The translations under genes and the position numbers were made by a program. A DNA stretch of 64,000 bases from Litsea cubeba (lineage: Eukaryota; Streptophyta; Magnoliopsida; Laurales; Lauraceae): positions 62,001 through 126,000 of the forward strand of contig WHSA01000808.1 of the NCBI GenBank assembly GCA_012931725.1. Direction: 5' to 3'. Below, one piece after another: positions 1-10,649 of the stretch (position 1 is its first letter; each line of letters begins with the position of its first letter). The notes under the pieces are model-generated. The model made no database searches and was not told the origin of the DNA. It saw nothing but the letters and a program-made list of their open reading frames with translations.

Positions 1-515
1 GGTGACAAGTGGTTTGAGACCATGGATTTTGCTGACGACCAGTTCTTCAAGGAGATGTTCCTGGACCTTGCTGATAAGGCTAAGTCTGACCTGAATGAGG
101 CTACACAAAGCAGGAAGCAGATAGTCTGAGAGAAGAACTTAGAGAGCTAGCCATCATTGGGCTGACACATGACCTTAACATCCTTGATAGGGAGGTCGAT
201 GAGGCCAGGAAACATCTTGAGCATCTGAAGGCACAAGTCACTGCCAAGTGGGCTGCTGTAACAGAGGCTCGCGACAAGGAGAGTGCTCTGATTCGCCAGG
301 TTGCAGATGCTGATCGAGTCCTTGAAAGGAAGTTTCAAGAGGATAAACAATGGCAAACTGCTCGGGATAAGCTTCCCGGTGTGAAAGAAGGGTTACAGCC
401 CACCCCAGCATCTCTTGGCAAGTTCCTGAAGAAGCGTGCCCTGGAATCCCTGACAGCTGAGGCCAAAAGTTTGCTTGAGGAGCTGAAATATTGGCTGGAG
501 ACCATTTTTGGTTGA
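1..515 (+). pseudogene. antisense-ORF remnant of the Ogre-like element, coiled-coil C-terminus
   Basis: Frame 1 reads from base 1 to a TGA at 127-129. The rest of the protein continues in another frame, as if one base shifted near 115-121, and runs to a TGA at 513-515. The visible protein is rich in E, K, R, L and A in heptad-like spacing (for example LREELRELA, then KHLEHLKAQVTAKWAAV), which suggests a coiled coil, and ends LEELKYWLETIFG. It lies antisense to and downstream of the integrase of the minus-strand element, the position where Tat elements carry an extra antisense ORF; the element at 34094 has its own coiled-coil antisense gene in the same place. I infer the same class of gene. 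Its N-terminus lies outside the window. Its function is unknown. Confidence 0.6.
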
Positions 516-852
516 GCTCCTGTTTGTTTTTTTTTTTTAATAGAAATTATCCTTCTTCCCCTCTTTTTTTTTTGGTACCACATGTATTTTTTTGTACTTT
601 TTTTGTTTTTTTTTTGTAGTGATTGTGAACACTTTCTTTTTTTGGTACTGCATGTATTTTTTTGGTACTTTTTTTTGTTTTCCCTACGCTCACTTAAATC
701 TTTTTTGTGATGAAAGTAATTGCTTAATGGGATGCTTTTTCTTTTTGTTTTCCCTACGCTCACTTAAATCCTTTTGTGATGAAAGTAATTGCTAAATGGG
801 ATTTGATCAAAAGCTCATCATTTTGTGAAAATCTTTTGTCAAATGATTGTTT
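516..852. repeat. poly-T rich tract with a 70-bp tandem duplication
   Basis: Long T runs fill about 524-670, with a degenerate duplication of a TTTGGTACYRCATGTATTTTTTT-type stretch. Copies at 677-746 and 747-about 802 share the core TCCCTACGCTCACTTAAATC and the following GTGATGAAAGTAATTGCT. Apparent ORFs here are simple-sequence translations. No gene is seen. Confidence 0.75.
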
Positions 853-1226
853 TGGCATGGGAGCCAGATTTTGTTTGTGGCATGGAAGCCAGTTTTGTGG
901 CATGAGAGCCGGTTTTGGTGGCATTTACAGCCTGTTTTGGTGGCATCTATAGCCGGGTTTTTTTTTTTTTAAGCCAAGTTTTTTTTTGTTTGTGGCATTG
1001 ATAGCCGGTTTTGTTTTGTGGCATTGATAGCCGAAGTTTTTTGAAAACCAAGTTTTGGTTGGTGGCATTGATAGCCGGTTTTGCTTTGAGGCATTGATAG
1101 CCGGTTTGGTGGCATTTATAGCCTGCTTTGGTGGCATCTATAACCTGTTTTGTTGGCATTTATAGCCTGTTTTGGTGGCATCTATAGCCTGTTTTGGTGG
1201 CATTTATACCTGGTTTGGTTTTCAAA
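853..1226. repeat. tandem array, TGGCAT..ATAGCC units
   Basis: About fifteen degenerate copies of a short unit with the core GTGGCATTNATAGCCGGTTT, spaced roughly 22-60 bp apart, with T-rich spacers near 957-990. It lies downstream of the integrase of the minus-strand element, that is in its 3' untranslated region. Tat/Ogre elements are known to carry hypervariable tandem repeats there. Confidence 0.8.
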
Positions 1227-1230
1227 AATG

Positions 1231-1680
1231 CAAGTATCGACTAAAAGTCGCCTCCCTGCTGAATGGTCTTACAAGTATCGATGGAATGTCGCATCCTTGC
1301 TCATTCGGTTGCGAGTATCGATGGAATGTCGCATCCTCACAGATTTGGGTGCAAGTATCGATGGAATGTCGCATCCTTTTTTTCAAGAATTTTGGTTTTG
1401 CAGGTAGTGACTTGTTGTCGTTTCCCCACGATTTTTGAAATTTGCAATTTTCTCGAACCTTTGGGTTATAGATATCAACTGAAATGTTGCGTCTCCATGG
1501 TTTTTAGGTTTTTTCGAACCTTTGAAATTTGGGTTGTGGATATCAACTGAAATGTTATATCTCCACGATTTTGGATTTTACAAGTATCGACGAAATGTTG
1601 CTTCCCTGAGATTTTGGAAGAGTCGAACGTGGTTCGCATGCTTCCAATTTGTGTGAGTATCGACTAAGCGTCGCTTCCCC
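1231..1680. repeat. tandem array, AGTATCGA..AATGTCGC units
   Basis: Units share AAGTATCGATGGAATGTCGC followed by a short CCTT-type tail. Clear copies start near 1231, 1271, 1313 and 1355, and more diverged ones near 1470, 1530, 1582 and 1655. The middle copies have drifted (GATATCAACTGAAATGTTGC). This is a second, sequence-unrelated array in the same 3' region of the Ogre-like element. Confidence 0.78.
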
Positions 1681-2034
1681 GCAATTTTTGAAAAACCTTT
1701 TTTTTTTTGTTTAAAGACATGAGGGTCATAAATTTTGACCTAAAACCATTTAGGCGGTAAAAGGTAGGGTGGACTAGAGTGGAAATCCCTGAATCCGGAT
1801 TTTGTTTCATACAATGAATTTTGGGTTCAAGGGTTGAAAGTTTTGGTCAAGTTAGGGAAAGGCTCCTAAACTTGGATTTTTTGAATAATGAAATGATGAA
1901 AGTAAGCATTGTTTAAATTTCTAGAAATTTCAACATTTGATATGAAAATTCTAAAAAAAGTGGGTTTAACGAGCATGTACCTGGAAACCGGTTTTGGCCG
2001 TACAGGCATTGCTCTTACCCAGTTGGGTAAGTCT
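1681..2034 (-). other. 3' untranslated spacer of the Ogre-like element
   Basis: The stretch between the integrase stop and the tandem arrays is AT-rich and has no significant reading frame or motif. Confidence 0.5.
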
Positions 2035-3045
2035 TCAAGGGTAGTACCGCTTTAAGAACTTGCCGTTGATGGGAAGCATACATCTGTCCCCTTCCATGTT
2101 TAGGAGTGCGTATGTGCCGTTGGAGAAAACCTTGTCGGTGACGTAGGGTGCCTCCCATTTTGGCTCAAATTTCCCTTTGGACTTGTGAGCGAAGACCATT
2201 GGTCTTTTTACCGCAAGAACCAAGTCGCCCTTTTGGTAGGCGCATTGCCTGACCTTTTTGTCAGAAGATCCTGCCATGCATGCTTGGTAAAGTTCAATGC
2301 TTTGTCGAGCTTCGAGCCGTCTCTCATCGAGATTGTCCAGCTCATGGAGGCGCAATTTGACATTGCTTTCTTAAGTCATGTCATTTTGCAAGGATACCCT
2401 CAAGGAAGGAATTTGTACTTCCAAGGGCACGACAACTTCACATCCATAGATCAAGGAGAATGGTGTGCTATGGGTTGGTCCTCGAGCGATGGTTCGATAG
2501 GCCCACAAAGCTTCAAACATTTTATCGCTCCAGTCTCTTTTGTGACTAGAGACCATCTTCTTGAGGATTTTGCAGAGTGTCTTGTTGAAAGCTTTTGCTA
2601 ATCCGTTTGCTGCCGGATTGTATGGAGTCGAAGGACAGCTTTGGATTTTGTATTTGTCGCAGAACCTGTAGAATCGATGATCCCGGAATTGTGGTCCGTT
2701 ATCATGGACGAATCTTTTGGGTATATCGAAACACAAATAATGTTGGTGCGCAGGAACTGAAGGACTGATGAGGTCTTCATTTCGTTGAGCGCAAATGCTT
2801 CTGACCACTTGGAGAAATAATCTGTAGCGGCAAAGATGAAGCGATGACCTTTGCTTGAAGGGGGAGAAATAGGACCTATGATGTCCATACCCCAGGCTTC
2901 GAAAGGCCATGAAATCGCTGTAGGATGTAGCCATTCTGGAGGCATGTGAATGTAATCTCCATGAACTTGGCATTGTTGGCAGCGCTTAGCAAATTGCATT
3001 GCCTCAGCTACCATGGTAGGCCAGTAATAACCTAACATTTTTTAT
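2035..3045 (-). pseudogene. integrase core and C-terminal domain (Ogre-like element), broken
   Basis: Read from 3045 down, the protein shows the CxxC half of the zinc-binding region (CQQCQVHG), the first catalytic Asp in GMDIIGP followed by ATDYFSKWSEA, then after a frameshift the second Asp in VHDNGPQF, and the third motif as NGLAKAFNKTL. Retroviral-type integrases have Glu where this copy has Lys in the third motif (normally NGQ.E..NK), so the DDE triad is broken by what looks like one G-to-A change. A second frameshift separates the C-terminal part (2355-2035), which holds the GDLVL and FEPKWEAPYV segments typical of gypsy integrase tails. The frameshifts near 2600-2760 and 2370 make this a pseudogene. 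Confidence 0.85.
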
Positions 3046-3573
3046 CTGATCATAAAGCTTGGGACCAGCCTAATGAGCTCCGCAAAGACCAGCATGAACT
3101 TCTTTAAGTGTTTCTTCAGTCTCTTGTTGTGACAAGCAGCGTAGAAGTACTCCGTTGAAGGATTTCCTGTAAAGGATTTTTGAAGGAATATCCAAATGAA
3201 AGCTTGGGGTTCGCCTCTGGATGCTTACCCGTTCTTTAGGATCTTTAGGTAGGATTCTGAACATAATGTAATCAATAAATGGATCCCTCCAGTCGCCGAT
3301 TGAAGTTTGAAGGATTGAAATCCGACTTCCAACTACTTGGTGGCATTCAGCAACTGCTTGGTGTGTGTTAAGAGGAGGAAGGATTCTTCTTTCGCACACT
3401 GTGATTTGCATGTTTTCCCCTTCCTGGATTGCCATAGATGCGGCAAGTCCAGCCAGGGCATCTGCACATATGTTTTCACCTCTACGAATGTGGGTGATGT
3501 GACAGATGTCAAACTTTTGCAGAAGATTGTGCCTTGTTATAGTTAGGCAGCAGATCAGGCTTCCTGACTTCAA
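3046..3573 (-). pseudogene. second RNase H C-terminal remnant plus integrase N-terminal region
   Basis: The N-terminal part contains ENICADALAGLAASM, which matches the C-terminal end of the extra RNase H domain (aRNH) of Tat elements; most of that domain before it is missing. The remainder, up to SFNGVLLRCLSQQE and EVHAGLCGAH, is the linker and first His pair of the integrase zinc-binding region. The frame is interrupted near 3045-3070 before the rest of the integrase. The loss of most of aRNH looks like an internal deletion of this copy. Confidence 0.75.
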
Positions 3574-3582
3574 ATTTCTGAT

Positions 3583-4179
3583 TCATCTAGTTGTGAGGAA
3601 GTCCGCTAGAACTTGCCCTTTGATTGCTTTTTGTGGTACACACCTAATATCAAATTGTGACAGGAGGATGGACCATTTTGCCAGTCGGGCATTGAGAGAA
3701 CCTGCTTTTGTGATAAGGACCATCAAGAGGTTGACCCTCGAGACCAGGTAGACTGTGTTGGAAAACAAGTAGTGATGCAGCTTTTGTACGGAAAACATCA
3801 CTACAAGACATTCTTTTTCGACTGGAGAGTAGCGATGCTCTGCACCTACTAGCATGCGGCTGAGGTAATATAGAGTAGCTTCTTTTCTTTCATCATTTTC
3901 TTGTGCAAGCAGAGCTCCCAGAGAGTGATCAATGGCTCTTGTGTACAAGATGAATGGTTTTCCAGTGGTAGGAGCAGCTAACACTGGTGGTTTGGTCAGG
4001 TATGACTTGATATCTTGGAATGCAGCTTCACAGTCAGCATCCCAGACAAAGCTTACACCTTTTTTCATCAACCGGGAGAATGGACGGCATTTCTCCGAAA
4101 GATTGGAGATGAACCGTCTGATGTAGGCCAATCTCCCTTGAAGCCCTTTGAGTTCTCTCAAGGTTCTTGGAGAGGGCAT
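3583..4179 (-). pseudogene. RT connection and RNase H domain (Ogre-like element)
   Basis: The first residues read RELKGLQGRLAYIRRFI, the usual RT-to-RNase H junction of Tat/gypsy pol. The RNase H follows with LYTRAIDHSLGALLAQEND, YYLSRMLVGAEHRYSPVEKE and ending GQVLADFL. In gypsy elements this domain removes the RNA strand during reverse transcription. It is separated from RT by a single in-frame TAA at about 4180-4182, which would be the only break between the two domains. It is part of one pol reading frame rather than a separate gene. Confidence 0.85.
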
Positions 4180-5871
4180 TTATAGAATGGCTTTGACTTT
4201 TATGGGGTCAAGCTCTATTTCAGCTTTCTGAACTAAGAATCCGAGGAACTTACCCGACGAGATGCCGAAGAAGCATTTCAGAGGATTCATTCGTAGTTTG
4301 TGTTTGCGAAGTCGGAGGAAGACTTCTCGAAGGTCTTCGAGATGATCTTCCTTTCTTTTGCTTTTGACGGCGAGGTCATCAACATAACATTCGACCATCT
4401 TGTGCTGCATATCTTGGAATATCTTCATCAAAGCCCTCTGATATGTGGCACCGGCATTTTTCAGACCAAATGGCATGACAGTGTAGCAATACACGCCAAA
4501 TGGGGTCCGAAAGGATGTATGTTTTTCATCCTCAGGATGCATCTTTATCTGATTGTAGCTAGAGAAACCATCCATGAATGTCATTCGCTCGAATCCACAG
4601 GTATTATCAATCATTACCTCTGGTATGGGGAGCGGAAATTCATCTTTAGGGCATGTGCCATTCAGGTCTCTATAGTCAATACAGACCCTGATCTGCCCAT
4701 TTTTCTTTGTCACGGGGACAATGTTGGCCAACCATTCAGGATGTTGTTCCTCACGGATGAAGCCGACGCTTTTGAGTTTTTGAACTTGTTGTTTAATTTT
4801 ATCCATCACATCTGGACGAAATCTTCTTTGGCCCTGTTTGATAGGCTTGATGTCTTCTTGAAGATTGAGTTTGTGGACTGCTATTTTTGGGTCTAAACCA
4901 GGCATTTCAGCGTAAGACCATGCAAAGCAATTAACGAACTCACGAAGAAAGGCGATATACTCGGGTAACTCATCATCCTTTATATTCTTGCTTATGAATA
5001 CCGGACATGGGTTATCTGGTGATCCCAAGTCTATCTTTTGAACAGGATCTTCTGTTAGATGGTTCGAAGGTGGTTCCTCCACAATATTTTCGGAGGCTTT
5101 CAGCTCAACGAAACCTTCTGGGGTTTCAAGGGAATTTCTAGACCAAGGCTTTGTTCCTTTCCAGGGGTCTTCTTGATCTGCAATTTTCTCAAGGTTTGAT
5201 ATGAGACGATCCCAATCGCCTATTGAAACCGGGTCGAAGTAGGGTACTTCTTTTGGAGATGAGGATTCTTCTGGGTCAGAAGACCACATGTCTGTGCCAT
5301 CGGACAACTCCTCTTCATTGTCAGAGAAATCGTACCAATTGGATGAGCTTCCTGGATCTTTGTCAGGTGACTCATTGAAGAGATATCCAGGGAGATCGAT
5401 GTCTTCATGGATACGAGATGTTGAGGCATGGTCAATAAATTGACTTTTAAGCCTTTGTGTCAACTGCCTCAGAGGAGTGTCGGGATCATACCCTAGCCCG
5501 TGTGAAGACTTTTCTACATAGCCGTAGAGTCTCCAATCTTCCAGCTGGCTTTTGGTCAAGCCGAGCCCCAATGGTGTGAGAATACCGCGGGCTTCTCCCA
5601 AACCGACTGGGTTTTGAGCGTCATAGCCCATTTTCTTCATAATAGCTTGTGCCACAGAACTATATAAGGATAGTTGAGGCATACCTTCATTTTGGAAAGG
5701 TTCAAGCATGGAGTTTGATGAAGAAGCATCCGATCTATGGAAGAAGATCGGTTTTTCCTTTGCTGAAGTTGCTGGAACAACGAAGGAAGCTGACGTAGGA
5801 TCTTCTATGTCAGAAGTTGTCTCCATTGGAGTAAGAGCAGGCTGAACTTGCTGAGTGTCAGCTTGGCTTGA
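4180..5871 (-). pseudogene. G-patch-like region and reverse transcriptase (Ogre-like element)
   Basis: The open stretch encodes at least 548 residues from an internal Met at 5826, and the frame continues upstream to the solo-LTR insertion at 5877. Near the N-terminus is MGYDAQNPVGLGEARG, resembling the G-patch segment known between protease and RT in Ogre elements, followed by an acidic linker. The RT domain carries ICPDF-type motif RVCIDYRDLNGTCPKDEFPLP, the catalytic FMDGFSSYNQIKM, the PFGLKNAGATYQR motif and the YVDD catalytic box (CYVDDLAVKSK). No stop occurs across RT itself, so the domain looks chemically complete although its context is broken. It would copy element RNA into DNA within cytoplasmic particles. 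Confidence 0.9.
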
Positions 5872-6820
5872 CGATGTGTCACACCCCGAAACAGGGCCCT
5901 GCAGTGATCCGATCCCGGAGTGCGAAATTTTGGAATGAATTTGAAACTTTTGTTATATTTCCCAAGATCCGCGTGAATGAGGATAATAAAATTCCATCAC
6001 GATCAGAGTATATTTTCGCGGAAGCTAAACATGGTGTTACGACTCGGAATCCGTGGCCATCGGGTTCCGTGTCGCACGCAACCAATATCATAAAGCCATC
6101 ACATAAGCAGACTGGCACAAATCATAATTCAAAGAACACTGAGCTGGTAGTAACAAGACTATTTATTTCCCACATATTTAAATTACAATTAACAAGTGTC
6201 TTAATTACAAACCCAATGAAAAAGGCTATCAAAGCCATACAAATAAACCACTAAGTGACATACTACCCCAAGTGATATTACGAGCTCCGGTGCCAAACTT
6301 GACATCTAGATGATATCTATGGGCAGCCTCTCACGTCAGACCGGCGGTCCCACCGCCTCCTCCGATCAAACACCTAAAACAGAAAGAGAGGAAACTGGCA
6401 CCAAACAAACAGGGTCAGATACGACGGTCTGGCAAGTAAATAAAGAAGTAATATGAAACAAAAGGACATTCATAAAACCTTATGGAATCATTGTAAAACT
6501 GATTAAAGAGTCTAAACAATAATAGCATTAAAGCATGATAAAATGATCGAAAGACCGAACATAAATATCAAAGCAAATAAATGGACAGATCCTGAGCATA
6601 AATATCTCAAAAAGATAGTAGCCTGCATAAAACATTTAATAATTGGAAATACACTTAAAATCCTGAATAATAGAGACAATACGATGAAAGATCGATATCA
6701 TAAACATTAACAAATTCCAAGAATATAATGAGTATAAACAAATAAGAATCATAAAACAGATAAAACATAGGCAACCACACATAGCTATATTCTCCTATTA
6801 CCAAAGTAACAGGAGCAGAC

Positions 6821-6960
6821 AGAACCGTAGCCACTACACGTGGGACCGGAAATAGAATCAGAACCGTAGCCATACAAATGGGACCGGCAGATCAAAATCA
6901 GAACCGTAGCCACTACACGTGGGACCGGCAGATAGAAACCGTTGCCATGGTCGGTACAGA
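6821..6960 (-). repeat. 40-bp tandem repeat inside the solo LTR
   Basis: Units containing ACCGTAGCCACTACACGTGGG recur at about 6823, 6863, 6903 and (partial) 6938, a 40-bp period. Two of the copies contain the G-box-like hexamer CACGTG. They lie in the downstream (3') half of the LTR in sense orientation. Confidence 0.75.
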
Positions 6961-7091
6961 CAGAATCCAAACTGCAGCTGGCGGACAAATTAAAGATCCT
7001 AAGCCGGGTGATCAGCCCGACAAGGTGACCTAAGCCTAGTGGTGCCTTTAGTTTTTAAAACTTGAACCAATACAAATCAAAATACTAATCC

Positions 7092-7235
7092 CTTTTGGCT
7101 CATGGGCTCACACCACCGGGCTCTGGCCCCATCTCGCCTCGAGGTTTTATTTTTGAAATCATAGCCTCTTTGGCTAATGGGCTCGCACTACAAAGCTCTG
7201 GCCCCGTCTTGCCTCGAGGTTTTTATTTTTTAAAA
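7092..7235 (-). repeat. 75-bp tandem duplication inside the solo LTR
   Basis: Two diverged copies share CTCTGGCCCC and TGCCTCGAGGTTTT / CGCCTCGAGGTTTT, offset by about 75 bp (7092 and 7167). Confidence 0.65.
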
Positions 7236-7868
7236 TACTAATCTTATCGATGAAATCCCGAATGTGGCGAATCACTCCAATCTCCTTTCAAATCGATTCA
7301 GAGAAAACATACGAATTCCATGGTAAACCGCCCAAATACACATCAAAGTGATTTGTACAAAATCATACGATCAATCTTTTAGAATATGGAAAACCACATG
7401 ATTTTATAATAAATCACCGATGCTATTTAAATTAGTTCACCGAAGAATACAAATGCAAATACATTCTCTGACTTGAAATGGAATGGATAGTGGAGAATGA
7501 CTTAATGACTTACCTAGGAACCATCTCAATACACATTTAACCTTTAAACATTGATTAATAAAGAGTATGTTTGATGCCAATGAAAATCCACAACATTTAA
7601 ATGATAAAGTGCGTATTGAGACTTGAAAGATTCCCGGGTAACTTCACATACGCTCATTCTCTCATTGATCCCATTCCCATTTCACAAATTTCAAGTATCA
7701 CAATTAATCCCAAACTTTCATGGGCTTCCAAGCATAAAAACAAAGGGATTAACGGGCCACAATCAAGGGGGAGAAGCGGGCTGAAAAGGGGCTGAGGCAG
7801 GCCTGAAAAAGAACCCCAAAAAGTCCGTGAACCAGCCCCAAAGAATGGGCCCAGACAGGCCTGGGCTC

Positions 7869-7942
7869 GCTCGAGCGAGGGTCACTCGAGCGAGCCCAGG
7901 CAGAACCTGGTCCGCTCGAGCGGCCCACTGGGTCGCTCGAGC
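7869..7942. repeat. GCTCGAGC palindrome array in the solo LTR
   Basis: Dyad-symmetric octamers GCTCGAGC occur at 7869, 7914 and 7935, with the variant ACTCGAGC at 7884. The last two are exactly 21 bp apart. The flanks CCGCTCGAGCGG and CCGCTCGAGCGACC (minus strand) parallel the GATCGATC array in the sister LTR at 21121. The array lies downstream of the LTR's TATA box, so it would be transcribed. Confidence 0.8.
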
Positions 7943-8830
7943 GGACTGGGCTCTGTCCCAGTCCGGGCTAAGTGCAGAAATGCACTCTTTTGAGCACTTT
8001 CTGATTTCTTTTCCCCCTCTTTATCCTATACATATTTTCACAATAACTTGGGCCCTTTCTTGACCTCCATAATTCATCAAATCACATTTCATTAGCAATC
8101 CAATTAACCAAACAAACACTTTTAAATCAAAGCCTTTTTCCTCCATTCTTTGAGCACAAACGCTTTGACAAGAAGAAAGCTATATTTTGAGATGACCAAG
8201 GTAGAAACAAACTTCCAATACATTGTAAAACAATATCATGAGTGAAATCACATGCAACATTACTCCATTTATCCCAAAACAAAACTATAAAACATGAGAA
8301 GATTAGCACATAGCATGAAATACCATGACATAAAACAAGAGAAAAGGAAACCATCATATTAATTGAGAAATCCACTTGCCTCAAGTCTAAAAGAGAGAAA
8401 TAATACTCCTCAAACAAAGCTCTAGGATCTCAAGGTCTTCCATCTACAAAAGCCCCAAAATAAACCAAGAGAAACCCTCAAAATCAATCATCCTCAAATC
8501 TCCATGAAAACCCTTTGCATATGTGAGAAAAATACTCCAAAAGGTTTGAAAAACCAAGATCTCATGAAAAGAAAACCATTGCTAACCTTTGGTAGCTCAA
8601 ACAAAGAAGAAAGGCATGGAAAAGTGGTCTCTCCTAGCTCAAATCTCTTGCAAATGGGTTCTTTGGAAAGCTTGAATGGAGAGGAAGAACCTTAGGAGAT
8701 CAATCCTCCAAGAAAACTCCAAGAGATTGGTGTTTCAGATGAGAGAGAAAGTGGCTGGAAGAGAGGAAAAGAGCCCTTGGCTCCAAAACGTGCAGGAAAA
8801 GAGAATGAAGGAGAAGAAGAAAGCTCTCCC

Positions 8831-8840
8831 TCTTATAAGA
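8831..8840 (-). promoter_or_regulatory. TATA box of the solo LTR
   Basis: TCTTATAAGA lies about 490 bp from the sense start of the LTR. It aligns with the TATA of the sister LTR at 20396: both follow a GGGCCC-containing stretch and are followed by a purine-rich leader. Confidence 0.6.
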
Positions 8841-9331
8841 TGGGTTTGTGGGCCCCGATCTTCACAAGGCTGAAACTAACATTTGTGGGTCCCGAATGAA
8901 ATCGACGAAGAAGACAAAAATGATCAGCGAAATTTCTACTTTCCAAAAAGTATACTTTCCCCAATTTCTGAAATTTTCGAAATTCAAATACAGATTTAGT
9001 GTGAAAGGTCAATTTTGCCCTTTTTCCCGAAAAACGTGATTTCTGAGCATCAAATCAAAATGATCAAAACATGAAAGTTGTTAAACTTAATGAGATGAGT
9101 CAAAACAGACCAAATTCGAAATTTTTTAGAAATCAAAAGTAATTTCTCATAAAAATACATATCATATGGACCGGGTCAAACCAAGGTCAACGGTCCTCAA
9201 ATCTCTAAGGCTATGAAAAGTCTAATCAAACTCAAAAACAAAGTCAAACTCACTCAAATCGTGCTTAAAAAGCTAAACCACGATTAAACAATACTAAACA
9301 GAGAGATTGGGGGTCGGGGTCTTACACGATG

Positions 9332-10646
9332 TGTCGTCTTCTGGCTCTGAATCCGAATCCGTGTCTTGCATGATAGACACGAAAGAGACAACAAATTTGT
9401 CCCCAGGCTTTTGCTTTGCCTTCTTCACTTTAGTTGTGATGACCAAAGGCTTTGAAGGTTTGAGGGAGATGATGAAGGGAGTTTGAATGCTCTCTTCGGA
9501 TTTACCGGATGGTTTGTTTTCTTCCGGTGATTGTTGAGGAGCCTTGCCTTTATCTTTCTGGAGATTTTCGACAAAGGATGCCGTGTGCTTCTCCTCTTCT
9601 TCTTTTTCACCTTCATACATCTGTGAGTCTGCGAAGTGGACTTCTTTACCTTTGAATGGTCTTCTGTCCATAAAGACTCGATGTATCATGCCGTCGTCGC
9701 TAACAAACTTGATGCATTGATGTAAAGTTGAAGGGACAACACCATTCTCATGGATCCAAGGGCGTCCGAGAAGGATGTTGTAGCATGAAGGGGTTTTTAT
9801 TGCATACACCGTGACCTCAGAGATAAGATCACTGATCTGCAACTTGAACCTAATTTTGCCGATAGGCCTTTGAGTACTCCCATCGTATCCAAAGATAGAT
9901 ACAGATGTGTGGCTCAGCTTGCTGGGTGGGATGCCCAACTCTTCGAGAGCCAATGTGGAGATAAGGTTGAGTGCAGAACCTGGGTCGATCTAAACTCTGT
10001 GTATAGGCATTTCCTTGATATACCCTGTGAAGTACAGGGGTCGGTTCTGCCTTGTTTCGCCAAGTAGGAGGTCGTCCTTTGTGAAGGCGATGGTTGCACT
10101 GGCTGCTTTTTTAACCGAGAGGCATTCAATGCATGACCCCTCAGTTTTCTTCTTTTCTCCCTTTGAGGAGGCTTCTGAGTTTTTGACCCGGTAATCCATT
10201 TCAATTTGGAGGACTTGCGGGGCATGTTTGTCGACATCCTCATTCAGCTTTTGTAATTCTGAGATGAGATTATCACGAGTGTGCGGAGACATTCGCAACA
10301 AATCTAGGATGTGCAGACGTGCAGGTATGTGCTTGAAGTGTTCAATCAAGTCATACTTGAAAGCCTCCTTAGGGCCTGCATGTTCATCATTGTTGCCACT
10401 AGGGGCTCTTAGAACATCTTTTCCCGAAGGATTTACATAAGTAAAGGAAGATTGGTTGTAATTTTTGTGGTAGTCCCTGCCAGAGCGGGTGCCTCTACCA
10501 ACTTCGAGAGCTTCTTGAGAAGGGTCTTCGTTTGGAAGATTGTCTTCAGGATCAAGAGGCTGTTGTTTTTCATTTACTGAGGATGTATCTACAGTAGAGT
10601 TGCCATCCTCTGTGATTATGTTGCATGGAACATTTTCCGGGAACAA
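9332..10646 (-). pseudogene. gag-protease linker and aspartic protease (Ogre-like element)
   Basis: This frame continues in phase from gag after a TAG at 10650-10652. It holds a hydrophilic linker and then an aspartic protease region. The catalytic motif DPGSALN lies directly after an in-frame TAG at 9990-9992, and its Asp is intact. The fold is supported by YNILLGRPWIHE with a hydrophobic ILLG flap-partner segment, followed by GVVPSTLHQCIKF, both typical of gypsy proteases. A long acidic and lysine-rich tail follows until the frame is cut by the solo LTR at 9326. The protease would cut the polyprotein into working parts. Two nonsense codons and the insertion make it inactive. Confidence 0.85.
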
Positions 10647-10649
10647 GTC

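Larger units (their letters stand above)
5877..9326 (-). mobile_element. solo LTR (3450 bp) of a long-LTR Ty3/gypsy-type family
   Basis: Read on the minus strand it starts TGTAAGACCCCGACCC and ends GGGTGTGACA, so it has TG...CA ends. It is flanked by a 5-bp direct repeat CGATG (5872-5876 and 9327-9331). No coding domain lies inside. The same family forms a second solo LTR at 19890-22959, which shares the ends, a TATA box about 0.5 kb in, and a conserved internal segment (compare 6410-6430 with 22360-22380). The insertion lies inside the Ogre-like polyprotein, and the reading frames on the two sides agree, so it interrupted what had been one continuous gag-pro-pol frame. Solo LTRs arise by recombination between the two LTRs of a full element. 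Confidence 0.9.

Noticed and set aside
4300..4896. 198-codon plus-strand ORF
   Set aside because: It lies fully antisense to the conserved RT domain and has no domain of its own.
7869..7942. Cloning-site artefact, since CTCGAG, ATCGAT and GTCGAC are common restriction sites
   Set aside because: The sites are repeated with regular spacing inside natural LTR and leader sequence with matching diverged flanks, and no vector sequence is present.
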